Assembly (NCBI RefSeq): GCF_025655475.1
Contig: NZ_JAHTIK010000001.1
Coordinates: forward strand, 6,952,505-7,016,504
From: Kitasatospora sp. DSM 101779
GTDB lineage: Bacteria; Actinomycetota; Actinomycetes; Streptomycetales; Streptomycetaceae
Length of the DNA: 64,000 nucleotides
Direction: 5' to 3'
Position 1 is the first letter of the stretch. Every line of letters begins with the position of its first letter. The position numbers and the translations under genes are program-made. The notes under the pieces were generated by a model that made no database searches, was not told where the DNA came from, and was given only the letters and a program-made list of their open reading frames with translations. Shown here in pieces: positions 33,978 to 42,106 of this stretch.

Positions 33978-36056
33978 GTGCAGCCGAACGACCGCGACCG
34001 CACCGACGCCGCTCTGCTGGAGGCGCTGTTCACCCGTGCCCCGGCCGGCCTGTTCGTGCTGGATCCGGATCTGCGGGTGGTGCGCTTCAACACCGCCGCG
34101 CGCGGCATGCGCGGCATGCCGCCGGACGCGGTGGTGGGTCGGACGGTGGAGGAGTTCGCCCCCGGTTTCCCGCACGAGAAGCTGACCGAGCTCGCCCGTT
34201 CCGTGCTGGCCAGCGGCAAGTCGGTGCGGCGTTTCCAGGTCACCGGCACGCTCCCGCACGATCCGGAGCGGCCGATGGTCGTCTCGCTGTCGGTCTTCCG
34301 GCTGAGCGCGCCCGGCGGCCGGGTGCTCGGCCTGGCCGTGATGGTCGAGGACGTCACCGAGCAGCAGGCCACGGCGGACCGGCTGGCGATCCTCCACGAC
34401 GCCCAGCGGCTGATCGGCTCCACCCTGGACGCCTCGGCCACCGCCGGGGAACTCGCCGAGGTGGCGATCGGCCGGTTCGCCGACGCCGTGATCGTCGACC
34501 TGCTGGACGACGTGCTGCGCGGGCGCCGACTGCTCCCCGGACCGGTCGCCGCCGATGCGCCGCTGCGCCGGGTGGTGCTCCGCTCCGTGGAGGAGTTCCG
34601 CAGCGCGACGGAGCCCGGCGAGCTGACCTCACTGCACTTCCCGACCGTGCTCACCCAGAGCATGCACGACCACCACCCCCGGCTGATCGCCCGCCTCACC
34701 CCGGACGAACCGCTGCTGGCGGCCGATCCGGTGCGGGCCCGGCGGCTCGCCGAGGCCGGGGCGCACTCGCTGATCGTCGCGCCGCTCACCGTGCACGGCA
34801 CCGCGCTCGGCCTCGCCGCCTTCATCCGGACGACCACCGGGGCGCCGTTCGGGGAGCAGGACCTCGAGCTGGCGGCCGAGCTGGCCGGCCGGACGACGCT
34901 CAGCGTCCACCGGTCCTGGCAGTACCTGCACGAGCGGACCATCGCGACCACACTGCAGCGGCGCCTGCTGCCCGTCCGGCCGCCCGACCTGCCCGCCGTC
35001 GACACGGCCTACCTGCACCTGTCCGGCGACGCCGGCGCGGACTGGTTCGACGTCGTCCCGCTCTCCGGCGGTCGGGTCGCCCTGGTCTGCGGCACGGTCG
35101 CCGGACGCGGCGTCGAGGCGGCCGCCACCATGGGCCAGCTGCGCACCGTCGTGCAGACCCTGGCCCGTCAGGACCTCCCCGCCGACGAACTGCTCGGCGT
35201 CCTCGACGAGACCGTCCGGCGCCTCGCCGAGGAGACCGTCCCGGAACCGGGCGAGCCGCCGGTCGCCGCCAGCTGCCTCTACCTCGTCTACGACCCGGTG
35301 ACCGGCCGGTGCAGCGCGGCCGCCGCCGGCCACCCCCCGCTGGTGCCGATCGCCCGCGACGGCGGCCTGCTCGACTTCGAGGTGCCCGTCGGCCCGGCGC
35401 TCGGCCGCGGCGGCGGCGAGGGCTACGAGGCGGTCTCCGCCGAACTCCCCGAGGGCAGCCTGCTCGCCCTGCACACCCGCGGCCTCACCGCGGGCGCCGA
35501 CACCGGTGACCGGTCCGGCCGGGACCGGCTGCGCCGGCTGCTCGCCCACCCCGACCGCAGCCTGCGCGAGCTGTGCGACGACGTCGCGTACGCCGCCGTG
35601 CCGCACCGGCTCGACGAGGACGCGCTGCTGCTGCTCGCCCGGACGAAGCTCTTCGGCAGCGACCGGGTCGCCCTCTGGACGCTGCCCGCCGACCCGGCCG
35701 TGGTCGCCACCGCGCGCACCCTCGTCGCCCAGCAGCTGACCGCCTGGGGACTGGCTTCGATCGTCGCCGACACCGAACTGATCGTCAGCGAGCTGGTCAC
35801 CAACGCCATCCGCTACGGCCGCGGACCCGTGCGGCTGCGGCTGATCCGCGACCGCGGCCTGCTCTGCGAGGTCTCCGACAGCAACTCCGCCGCCCCGCAC
35901 ATGCGGCTCGCCCGCAGCGGGGACGAGGGCGGCCGCGGCCTGTTCCTGGTGATGCACCTGAGCCGCCGCTGGGGCACCCGGTACGGGGAACGCGGCAAGA
36001 CCGTCTGGTCCGAGCAGCGCGTCCCCGACCCGGTGCGGGCCGCAACCATCGCATGA
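33978..36056 (+). CDS. PAS-GAF-(degenerate SpoIIE)-HATPase regulator
   Basis: The GTG at 33978 follows GGAGAGGGG. The 692-residue protein has a PAS domain (about 12-115), a GAF domain (140-320), a SpoIIE-like domain (340-555) and an RsbW-like HATPase (565-690; N-box ELIVSELVTNAIRYG and GGRGLFLVM). The phosphatase domain is eroded: GADWFD is kept, but the GDVxGHG metal Asp is Thr373 (CGTVAGRG) and the TDG Asp is Arg501 (HTRGL); DEDALLLL survives at the end. By comparison with its intact neighbour this is probably a catalytically weak or dead phosphatase fused to a working anti-sigma-type kinase domain. This is inferred from residues only. Confidence 0.9.
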   Translation: MQPNDRDRTDAALLEALFTRAPAGLFVLDPDLRVVRFNTAARGMRGMPPDAVVGRTVEEFAPGFPHEKLTELARSVLASGKSVRRFQVTGTLPHDPERPMVVSLSVFRLSAPGGRVLGLAVMVEDVTEQQATADRLAILHDAQRLIGSTLDASATAGELAEVAIGRFADAVIVDLLDDVLRGRRLLPGPVAADAPLRRVVLRSVEEFRSATEPGELTSLHFPTVLTQSMHDHHPRLIARLTPDEPLLAADPVRARRLAEAGAHSLIVAPLTVHGTALGLAAFIRTTTGAPFGEQDLELAAELAGRTTLSVHRSWQYLHERTIATTLQRRLLPVRPPDLPAVDTAYLHLSGDAGADWFDVVPLSGGRVALVCGTVAGRGVEAAATMGQLRTVVQTLARQDLPADELLGVLDETVRRLAEETVPEPGEPPVAASCLYLVYDPVTGRCSAAAAGHPPLVPIARDGGLLDFEVPVGPALGRGGGEGYEAVSAELPEGSLLALHTRGLTAGADTGDRSGRDRLRRLLAHPDRSLRELCDDVAYAAVPHRLDEDALLLLARTKLFGSDRVALWTLPADPAVVATARTLVAQQLTAWGLASIVADTELIVSELVTNAIRYGRGPVRLRLIRDRGLLCEVSDSNSAAPHMRLARSGDEGGRGLFLVMHLSRRWGTRYGERGKTVWSEQRVPDPVRAATIA

Positions 36057-36178
36057 TCAACTCGTTGGATCATCTGCAGTCCACCCCGGCTGCCGCCCGA
36101 ACCGCAGGGCTCGTCCGACGACGCGCGCCGCTGCGACGCGAACTGTCAGACAAGCCCTAGCCACCGGAGCCCGCTCCC

Positions 36179-37560
36179 ATGGACCGCCCCACCCTGCGCC
36201 GCCCCGCGCCGCGGCCCGCCGCCCCGCCCCGCCCGCCCGGCACTGGGACGGCGAGCGCTTCGACCCGTGCACCGTCCGCGTCCAGCCCGGCGACCTGATC
36301 CGCCGCCGACGGGCCGCCCGGATCGCCGCCGCCGCACTGCTGCTCCTGCCCCTTGCCGCGGGCGCGCAGCTCGTCCAGCACGAGTCCCGCGCACCCGCCC
36401 TCCGGCTGCCCGGCTCCGACTCGGCCACCGCCGCAGCCGGACCGGGCGGCCTCGTCCGCGCCGCCCCCGGCCTGTGGCGCCGTACCGCCCGGCTCGACCA
36501 CACCGCCTGGCCCGCCCGCGGCGACCGCACCGGCGACCGGGCGCTGCTCGGCCGTGCCCTCGCCGCCTGGGACGGCACCGCCCCCGCCGGCCTCGAACCC
36601 GGCACCGCCGCCGGCCCGCCCGCCGAGCCCCCGCAGCTGCTGTACGCCGGCACCGTCGACGGCGACCAGGTCGTCCTGCTCTCCGACGGCTCCCGGATCG
36701 CCCGGTGGACGGACGGCCACGGCCTGCTGCTCGCCCGCTCCGACGACTCCGACGTCACCACGGCCGCCGCCCTGGTGCTGCACCGCACCGGCGAGTCCGT
36801 CCGCTACCTGCTCGCCCCCTGGATCTCCGAGGCTTCGCTCCGCAGCCTCCGCGCCCCCGACACGCCCGCCCGCCCGCTCGGCCGCCGGGACGGCGTCACC
36901 GACCCGGTGCCCGCGCCCCCGGCCGGCGGCTGCCCGGACCTCACCGCCCTGCAGCTGCGCTCCTCCCGGGACGTCGCCGAGAACCACGCCTTCCTGCTCG
37001 CCGACCTCGGCGGCCTCGCCCCCGCCCACCTCACCTACACCCCGCCGCCCACCACCGGGGCCGCCCGCGCACCCCGCGAGGCCACCGGGCCCGAGGCACT
37101 GACCACCTGGGCCCGCACCGTCTGCGCCCTCCCCGAGCGCACCCCCGGCGTCAAGGCCCTGAACGCCTGGGCCTTCGCCGTCCAGCCGCTGCCCCAGCGG
37201 GCCGGCACCGCCACCTGGGTCTGCCTGCGCACCGACCGCTGGAACGGCACCGGCTCCGCCGCCACCGAACTGCTGCTGCCCGGTGCCGCCGAACCCGAGA
37301 GGACGGGCTACGCCGAGGGCCGCGGCTGCAGCCGATTCGACCAGGACACCGTGGCCTGGAGCCGCTGGCGCGCCCCCGACGGGCACGACCTGCTGCTCGT
37401 CGCCGCCAGCCGCCGCATCGTCGGCCTCACCGTGCACGAGCCGGGTGCCGCCGACCGCTCCGTCGGCGACCGCACCCTGGTCGTCGACCGGCCCGGCGCG
37501 GGCCGCCCCACCGTGGAGGGCACCCGCGCGGACGGCACACCCGTCCGTCCGCTGCCCTGA
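36179..37560 (+). CDS. Membrane-anchored hypothetical protein, apparent frameshift near the 5' end
   Basis: The coding frame from about 36235 to 37560 is clear (HWDGERFDPCTVRVQPGDLIRRRRAARIAAAALLLLPLAAG..., one N-terminal membrane helix, then an extracellular region of about 370 residues with paired Cys), but this frame contains no ATG, GTG or TTG near its beginning. A good ATG at 36179 with a CCGGAG site opens a different frame (MDRPTLRRPAPRPAAPPR...) that stops early. Joining the two needs one missing base (or two extra) between about 36200 and 36240, a run of G/C. Either the gene is broken or the base call is wrong. I do not recognise the family; the extracellular part may be a beta-propeller or sensor. 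Confidence 0.72.
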
Positions 37561-37673
37561 CGGCCCGCCCGCGGGCGCCGCCGCTCACCCGCCCGGCCGC
37601 CCCGGCGGGCTGCGAACGGCCGCCCCGCATACGGTCGTCGGGATCCCTGCGGACACGACGACGGAGGCACCGG

Positions 37674-38759
37674 GTGGCCACGACCAGCCTGCCGGAGGAG
37701 GCACCGCCGGCACCCCCGCCCGAGCCGGCACCACCGCGGCGGGTCGCCCTGCGGGCCTCCCTCACCGCGAGCGGCGCCTGCGTCCTGCTGGTCCTCGCGA
37801 TCGTGCTCGGCAGCCGCGGCCTGCGCGACTTCGACTCCGCGCTGGTGCCCTACGCCGTCGCCACCGTCTTCCTCGCCTTCGGCGTCGTCTACCGCTGCAC
37901 CGTCTGGATCTCCTCCCCCGCGGTCGCCCGCCTCTTCCGCCAGGGACGGCGCGCCGTCCTCTCCCGGCACAACCTGCGCCGGCTGCCCACCGCCCTGCCC
38001 CGGCTCGCCGTCACCTGCCTCGGCTTCCAGAAGTTCCTCGGTGCCCGCTCGCACGCCCACCGGGCCGCCCGCCAACTCCTCCTCTGGGGCTGTCTGCTGG
38101 CCGCGGCCATCACCTTCCCGCTGACCTGGGGCTGGTTCACCTTCACCGCCGTCGGCCCGGACGGCCCCGGCTACCGGATGCGGCTGTGGGGCGTCGAGCT
38201 CGTCGGCTTCACCTACGACAGCGCCCTCGGCTGGGCGCTCTACCACGGACTCGACCTGGCCGCCGTGATGGTGATCGCCGGCAGCGGCTACTTCCTGTGG
38301 CGCCGGATGCGCGACCGGCAGGCCGTCACCGGACAGCGCCTCGGCTACGACCTCGTCCCGCTGCTCGCCCTGATCACCGTCTCCGTCACCGGGCTGCTGC
38401 TCACCCTCTCCGAGATCGCCCTCGAGGGCGGCGGCTACCAGTTCCTGTCCGTGCTGCACATGGCGTCCGTCGTGCTCACCCTGGTCTACCTGCCCTTCGG
38501 CAAGTTCTTCCACATCGTGCAGCGCCCCGCCGCCGTCGGCATGCAACTGGTCAAACCGGTCTCCCGCACCGAAGGCGGGATCCTGCCCTGCCGCAACTGC
38601 GGCCGGCCGATCGACACCGCCGCGTACATCGCCAACCTCCGCGGCACCATGCGCGACCTCCACCTCGACGTCGACAGCTGGGCCGAGACCTGCCCGCGCT
38701 GCACACGGGTGCTGCGCGGTGGCGCCTACCTCTCCCAGGTGAAACGGGGCTTCCGGTGA
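37674..38759 (+). CDS. NarI/HdrE-like cytochrome b membrane protein with CxxC C-terminus
   Basis: The GTG at 37674 lies behind GGAGG. The 361-residue protein has about six membrane helices; histidines suited to haem ligation appear in SHAHRAARQLLLWG, LYHGLD, VLHMASVV and FGKFFHIVQRP, the last very close to NarI/HdrE-type cytochrome b. The soluble C-terminus has CRNCGRPI and CPRCTR, a possible zinc or Fe-S site. It is the first of four overlapping genes (cytochrome b, small protein, Rieske protein, two-helix protein), so it probably carries electrons between the quinone pool and the Rieske protein. No oxidoreductase catalytic subunit is nearby. Confidence 0.8.
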   Translation: MATTSLPEEAPPAPPPEPAPPRRVALRASLTASGACVLLVLAIVLGSRGLRDFDSALVPYAVATVFLAFGVVYRCTVWISSPAVARLFRQGRRAVLSRHNLRRLPTALPRLAVTCLGFQKFLGARSHAHRAARQLLLWGCLLAAAITFPLTWGWFTFTAVGPDGPGYRMRLWGVELVGFTYDSALGWALYHGLDLAAVMVIAGSGYFLWRRMRDRQAVTGQRLGYDLVPLLALITVSVTGLLLTLSEIALEGGGYQFLSVLHMASVVLTLVYLPFGKFFHIVQRPAAVGMQLVKPVSRTEGGILPCRNCGRPIDTAAYIANLRGTMRDLHLDVDSWAETCPRCTRVLRGGAYLSQVKRGFR

Positions 38760-39094
38760 CCGGCTCCGCCCGCCGCACCGCATCCGCCCGCCGCATCGAC
38801 CCGGTGATCGCACCGCCCGGCACCCGCGGCTTCCGCGACGCCTCGCGCGGGCCGGCGCCGATGTGCGCCACCGTCGGCCCGGCCGGCGTCCGCTGCTACG
38901 GCACGGTCGAGGAGCTCCAGGCCGAACGGTCCGGCGTCGAGGTCTCCGCGCAGTTCTCCTTCGGCGACGCCGAGGTGGCCACCGGGGTGGCCGCCGTGGT
39001 GCCGGCCGAGCGCCGCGCACCCGTCCCGGGCGGCCTGCTGCCGCTCGTCGAGGTCAACGGGCGCCCCGAGCCCGGGAACGGAGCAGCGCGATGA
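38756..39094 (+). CDS. Small protein of the cytochrome b/Rieske operon
   Basis: The 112-residue frame starts at GTG overlapping the cytochrome b stop (GTGA, 38756-38759) and ends overlapping the Rieske start (ATGA, 39091-39094), so it is certainly part of the operon. It contains two Cys (PMCATVGPAGVRCYG), no membrane helix and no recognised motif. It may be an assembly or electron-transfer accessory, which is inference from position. Confidence 0.75.
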   Translation: MTGSARRTASARRIDPVIAPPGTRGFRDASRGPAPMCATVGPAGVRCYGTVEELQAERSGVEVSAQFSFGDAEVATGVAAVVPAERRAPVPGGLLPLVEVNGRPEPGNGAAR

Positions 39095-39687
39095 CCGACC
39101 CGACGGACCCCGAAGGGGCGTCGCTCGAACACGCGGCCCCGGTCGACCGGATCTCCGCCGACTCCCTCACCACCCGCCGCGACTGCCTGCGGATCGTCGC
39201 CACCGTCTCCGGCGGCCTCGCCGTCGGCTCCGCGGTCGTCGCCGCCGGTGTGCTGCCCCGGCACGGCGACGGCACCGCCACCGCGCTGCGGATCGCCGAC
39301 CGGATCGGCCGAGGCCAGGCCGTCCCCTTCTCCTACCCCGGCGAGGACGACCGGGCGATCGCCGCCAGGCTCGCCGACGGCACCCTGGTCGGCTGGTCGA
39401 CGATCTGCACCCACCTCGCCTGCGGCGTGGTCCGCCGCCCCGACCACGGACGCGACGGCGACCTCTACTGCCCCTGCCACGAGGGCGAGTTCGACATCCG
39501 CACCGGCGCGGTCACCGCCGGGCCGCCGCCGCGGCCGCTGCCCAGGGTGCTGCTGGTCGAGGACGCCCGCGGCGCCGTCTGGGCGGTCGGCACCGCCCGG
39601 TCCGGCGAGGACCCGCAGGCCGGCCTCTGCCGCGGCCTGCGGGAACGGGACCCGGACCTCGCCGACCGGATCGGCTGCGACTCGTGA
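39091..39687 (+). CDS. Rieske [2Fe-2S] iron-sulfur protein
   Basis: The 198-residue protein has a twin-Arg-containing region before a hydrophobic segment (TTRRDCLRIVATVSGGLAVGSAVVAAGVL), which fits Tat export with an N-terminal anchor, and a Rieske cluster site CTHLAC...CPCHEGEF, giving the Cys-His/Cys-His ligands and the two flanking disulfide Cys. The cluster transfers single electrons on the outer face of the membrane. It overlaps its neighbours on both sides (ATGA, then GTGA). The length and the unlinked bc1 genes argue against the housekeeping QcrA. Confidence 0.92.
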   Translation: MTDPTDPEGASLEHAAPVDRISADSLTTRRDCLRIVATVSGGLAVGSAVVAAGVLPRHGDGTATALRIADRIGRGQAVPFSYPGEDDRAIAARLADGTLVGWSTICTHLACGVVRRPDHGRDGDLYCPCHEGEFDIRTGAVTAGPPPRPLPRVLLVEDARGAVWAVGTARSGEDPQAGLCRGLRERDPDLADRIGCDS

Positions 39688-40040
39688 CCGCCCCCGAGGA
39701 GTACCACGCCGGCAGCGAGCAGCCCGGGCTCAACCGGCCGCTGCACCAGCGCTGTCCGCAGATCCGGGCGACCAGCGGCCACGCCGACCCGCGGGTGCAC
39801 GCCCCCGGCCCGGGACCCGGGGCCGGCGGCGAGCACGAACCCGAGCGCTCCTCGATGCTCAGCGCCCGGGTGGCCCTGGCCTGCACCGTCGTGATCGGCC
39901 AGCTGTGGGCCCTGACGGTGGCCACCGACGCGTGGACGGAGGGCCGCACCGGCACCGCCTGGTGGTGCACCGGGTTCTCGGCGCTGTCCTTCCTGGTGGT
40001 GCTGGTCGTCTGGTGGTACGCGCCGCGGGGCGACCGGTAG
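39684..40040 (+). CDS. Two-helix membrane protein of the cytochrome b/Rieske operon
   Basis: The GTG at 39684 overlaps the Rieske stop. The 118-residue product has a polar N-terminal half with one Cys and His-rich patches (NRPLHQRCPQIRATSGHADPRVHAPG), then two membrane helices (ARVALACTVVIGQLWALTVAT and WCTGFSALSFLVVLVVWWY). It is probably a structural subunit of the redox complex. No family recognised. Confidence 0.78.
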   Translation: MTAPEEYHAGSEQPGLNRPLHQRCPQIRATSGHADPRVHAPGPGPGAGGEHEPERSSMLSARVALACTVVIGQLWALTVATDAWTEGRTGTAWWCTGFSALSFLVVLVVWWYAPRGDR

Positions 40041-40080
40041 CCGTTCGCGGGGGACGTGGTGCAGGTGTCCGGGCGGGCGA

Positions 40081-40153
40081 GAGCATTCGTGGTGGATCGT
40101 CAAGAATGCTCGCTGTCGCCCGAATTGCTGAATGATCTTCTCTCCGGCATAGT
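40081..40153 (+). promoter_or_regulatory. Inverted repeat and promoter of the small secreted protein gene
   Basis: An 8-bp inverted repeat GAGCATTC (40081-40088)/GAATGCTC (40104-40111) precedes TTGCTG (40125-40130) and CATAGT (40148-40153), 17 bp apart. The stretch is AT-richer than its surroundings. The repeat could be an activator site or the terminator of the preceding operon. Confidence 0.5.
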
Positions 40154-40227
40154 GCATGCCCATGATCACCGGGGCACCCCCAATGCCGTCGTCCGTGACG
40201 GCCCTCGGCGATCAGGAGAGGAACAGC

Positions 40228-40650
40228 GTGTTCACCCTCAAGCGTTTCGCCGTGGCCTCCGCCGCCGCCGTGGCCATGGTCGTCGGCATAGCGGGCACCG
40301 CCTCCGCCACCGAGCCCCAGGTCGACGTCTGGTCGTCGTCCAACCCCGACAGCTGCGGCTACGCGGGCTTCGCCACCAACGGCGACAACTTCTACTTCCA
40401 GGACCACTGCAAGGACGGCCACGGCGTCCGCGTGGAGTACACGACGCCCACCAAGGGCCAGCCCAGCACCTCCGACGGCAAGCACACCATCGACTACACC
40501 GGCGGCTACACCGGCTTCCACTGGACTTCGGCGGCGAACAGCAACAAGGACTTCGCCGAGGGTGCCTGCTTCTACTTCCGGGCGGGCCTGGAGGAGAGCG
40601 GCACCTACATCAAGGGCACCTACGACGTCTGGCACCTCGCCTGCGCCTGA
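40228..40650 (+). CDS. Small secreted protein with four cysteines
   Basis: The GTG at 40228 follows AGGAGAGG. The 140-residue precursor has a standard signal peptide (FTLKRFAVASAAAVAMVVGIAGTASA) and a mature part rich in aromatic residues, Gly and Ser, with four Cys (DSCGYAG, DHCKDG, GACFYF, HLACA at the very end) likely to form two disulfides. Three TGG/YxG-type turns suggest a small beta-sandwich. I recognise no family; an extracellular inhibitor, binding protein or cell-wall component are all possible. It has its own promoter-like region and stands alone. Confidence 0.82.
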   Translation: MFTLKRFAVASAAAVAMVVGIAGTASATEPQVDVWSSSNPDSCGYAGFATNGDNFYFQDHCKDGHGVRVEYTTPTKGQPSTSDGKHTIDYTGGYTGFHWTSAANSNKDFAEGACFYFRAGLEESGTYIKGTYDVWHLACA

Positions 40651-40846
40651 CACTTCCCGGAGTGCACTTCCGCGCCGCGACCCGGTAGCCGCCGGCCCTG
40701 ACGGCTGCGGGACGTAGGCGGCGGGCGGTCCGCACGGTCCGGCGCACCGGCCCGTCGGTGCAGAGCGGACGGCGGACCGTCCCCGCCCCCGGGCGCTGCG
40801 GGCCGCCGGTTCGGGAGGCGGGGGCCGACGGCGGGCGGGCTCGGGG

Positions 40847-40852
40847 TATAAC
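40847..40852 (+). promoter_or_regulatory. -10 element giving a leaderless LacI-type transcript
   Basis: TATAAC ends six bases before the GTG start at 40859; no Shine-Dalgarno sequence. The segment before it (40651-40846) holds only short hairpins, one at 40744-40761. Confidence 0.6.
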
Positions 40853-40858
40853 TGCAGC

Positions 40859-41914
40859 GTGACCACCGATCTGCCACCGTCGACCAGGCCCGTGACGCTG
40901 GAACACGTCGCCAAGGTGGCCGGCGTGTCCCGGGCGACCGTCTCCCGCGTGGTGAACGGCAAGTCCACCGTCGATCCGGAGCTGCGCCGGATCGTCGAGG
41001 AGGCCGTCGCCGCCACCAACTACGTGCCGAACTCGGCCGCCCGCTCGCTCGTCACCCGGCGCACCAACTCGGTCGCACTGGTGGTCTCCGAGGCGGAGCG
41101 CCGCGGCCAGCCGCTCGACCCGTTCGTCGGCCGGATGTTCACCGACCCGCACTTCGGCCGGGTCGTGAGCGGCGTGATCCAGGTGCTGCGCCCGCAGGGG
41201 ATGGCCATGGTGCTGATGCTGGCGGACGACGCCGAGTCGCGCGGCCAGCTGCAGGGCTACCTCCGGCAGGGCCACGTGGACGGCGTCATCCTGGTGTCCT
41301 CGCACGCCGCGGACCCGCTGCCGCAGTGGCTCACCGAGGCCCGCATCCCGGCCGTGCTCGCCTCCCGGCCCGCCTCCTCCGCCTCCATCGCCTACGTGGA
41401 CGTGGACCAGCGCGAGGGCGTACGGCTGGCCGTCGACCACCTGGTCGGCCTCGGACGGCAGCGCATCGCCACGATCAGCGGGCCGCTGGACATGCCGGCC
41501 AGCCGGGAGCGGCTCGACGGGTTCCGCGAGGCGCTGGCGGCGCACGGCCGCGGCGACGCCGTCCACGTCGAGGGCGACTTCACCCAGGACGGCGGGGCGA
41601 GCGCGATGCGGGCACTGCTGGAGCGCGCGCCCGACCTGGACGCGGTGTTCATCGCCTCCGACCTGATGGCTCTCGGGGCGCTGCCGGTGCTGTCGCGCAG
41701 CGGGCGGCGCGTCCCGGAGGACGTGGCGGTGGTCGGCTTCGACGACAGCAGTGCCGCGCTGGCCTGCGACCCGCAGCTGACCACGGTGCGGCAGCCGGTG
41801 GAGGACATGGCGGCCGAGATGGCGCGGCTGGTGCTGCGGCAGATCGCGGAGCCGGCGAAGACCATGCCGATGGTGGTGTTCCGGCCGACGCTGGTCGTGC
41901 GGCAGTCCGCCTGA
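40859..41914 (+). CDS. LacI-family transcriptional regulator
   Basis: The 351-residue protein has a LacI helix-turn-helix (VTLEHVAKVAGVSRATVSRVVNGKSTVDPELRRIVEEAVAATNYVPNSAARSLV) and a periplasmic-binding-protein-like sugar domain (about 70-345) with VVGFDDS and LTTVRQP motifs. It should repress sugar-use genes until its sugar binds. The transcript is probably leaderless. It precedes a second LacI gene and a GH16 glucanase gene; the two regulators are clearly paralogous (for instance both have ASDLMALGAL and RxAGRRVPEDVAVVGFDD blocks). Ligand unknown. Confidence 0.93.
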   Translation: MTTDLPPSTRPVTLEHVAKVAGVSRATVSRVVNGKSTVDPELRRIVEEAVAATNYVPNSAARSLVTRRTNSVALVVSEAERRGQPLDPFVGRMFTDPHFGRVVSGVIQVLRPQGMAMVLMLADDAESRGQLQGYLRQGHVDGVILVSSHAADPLPQWLTEARIPAVLASRPASSASIAYVDVDQREGVRLAVDHLVGLGRQRIATISGPLDMPASRERLDGFREALAAHGRGDAVHVEGDFTQDGGASAMRALLERAPDLDAVFIASDLMALGALPVLSRSGRRVPEDVAVVGFDDSSAALACDPQLTTVRQPVEDMAAEMARLVLRQIAEPAKTMPMVVFRPTLVVRQSA

Positions 41915-42024
41915 GACGGCCCCGGGGCGTGTGGTGCACCACCGGGTGCCCGCACGCGCCCCTGGAGCCTTGTCCTCCGAGAGAGCCTTTTCTCGATTCT
42001 GGCCAGTAGTCGGGTACGCGCCCA

Positions 42025-42082
42025 TTGACACCGGAGGTTTTTCGGGGGCACTCTCGTGGCGCTGACGAGAGAGCGCTCTCTC
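42025..42082 (+). promoter_or_regulatory. Promoter and 16-bp palindromic operator before the second LacI gene
   Basis: TTGACA (42025-42030) and CACTCT (42049-42054) form a candidate promoter. A perfect palindrome GAGAGAGCGCTCTCTC (42067-42082) lies just after the predicted start and 25 bases before the GTG. The GAGCGCTC core is the type bound by LacI-family regulators such as CebR, so autoregulation is likely. A half-site GAGAGAGC occurs at 41979-41986. Confidence 0.7.
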
Positions 42083-42106
42083 GGTTGTCTCGGAGGAGGA
42101 CGGCTC

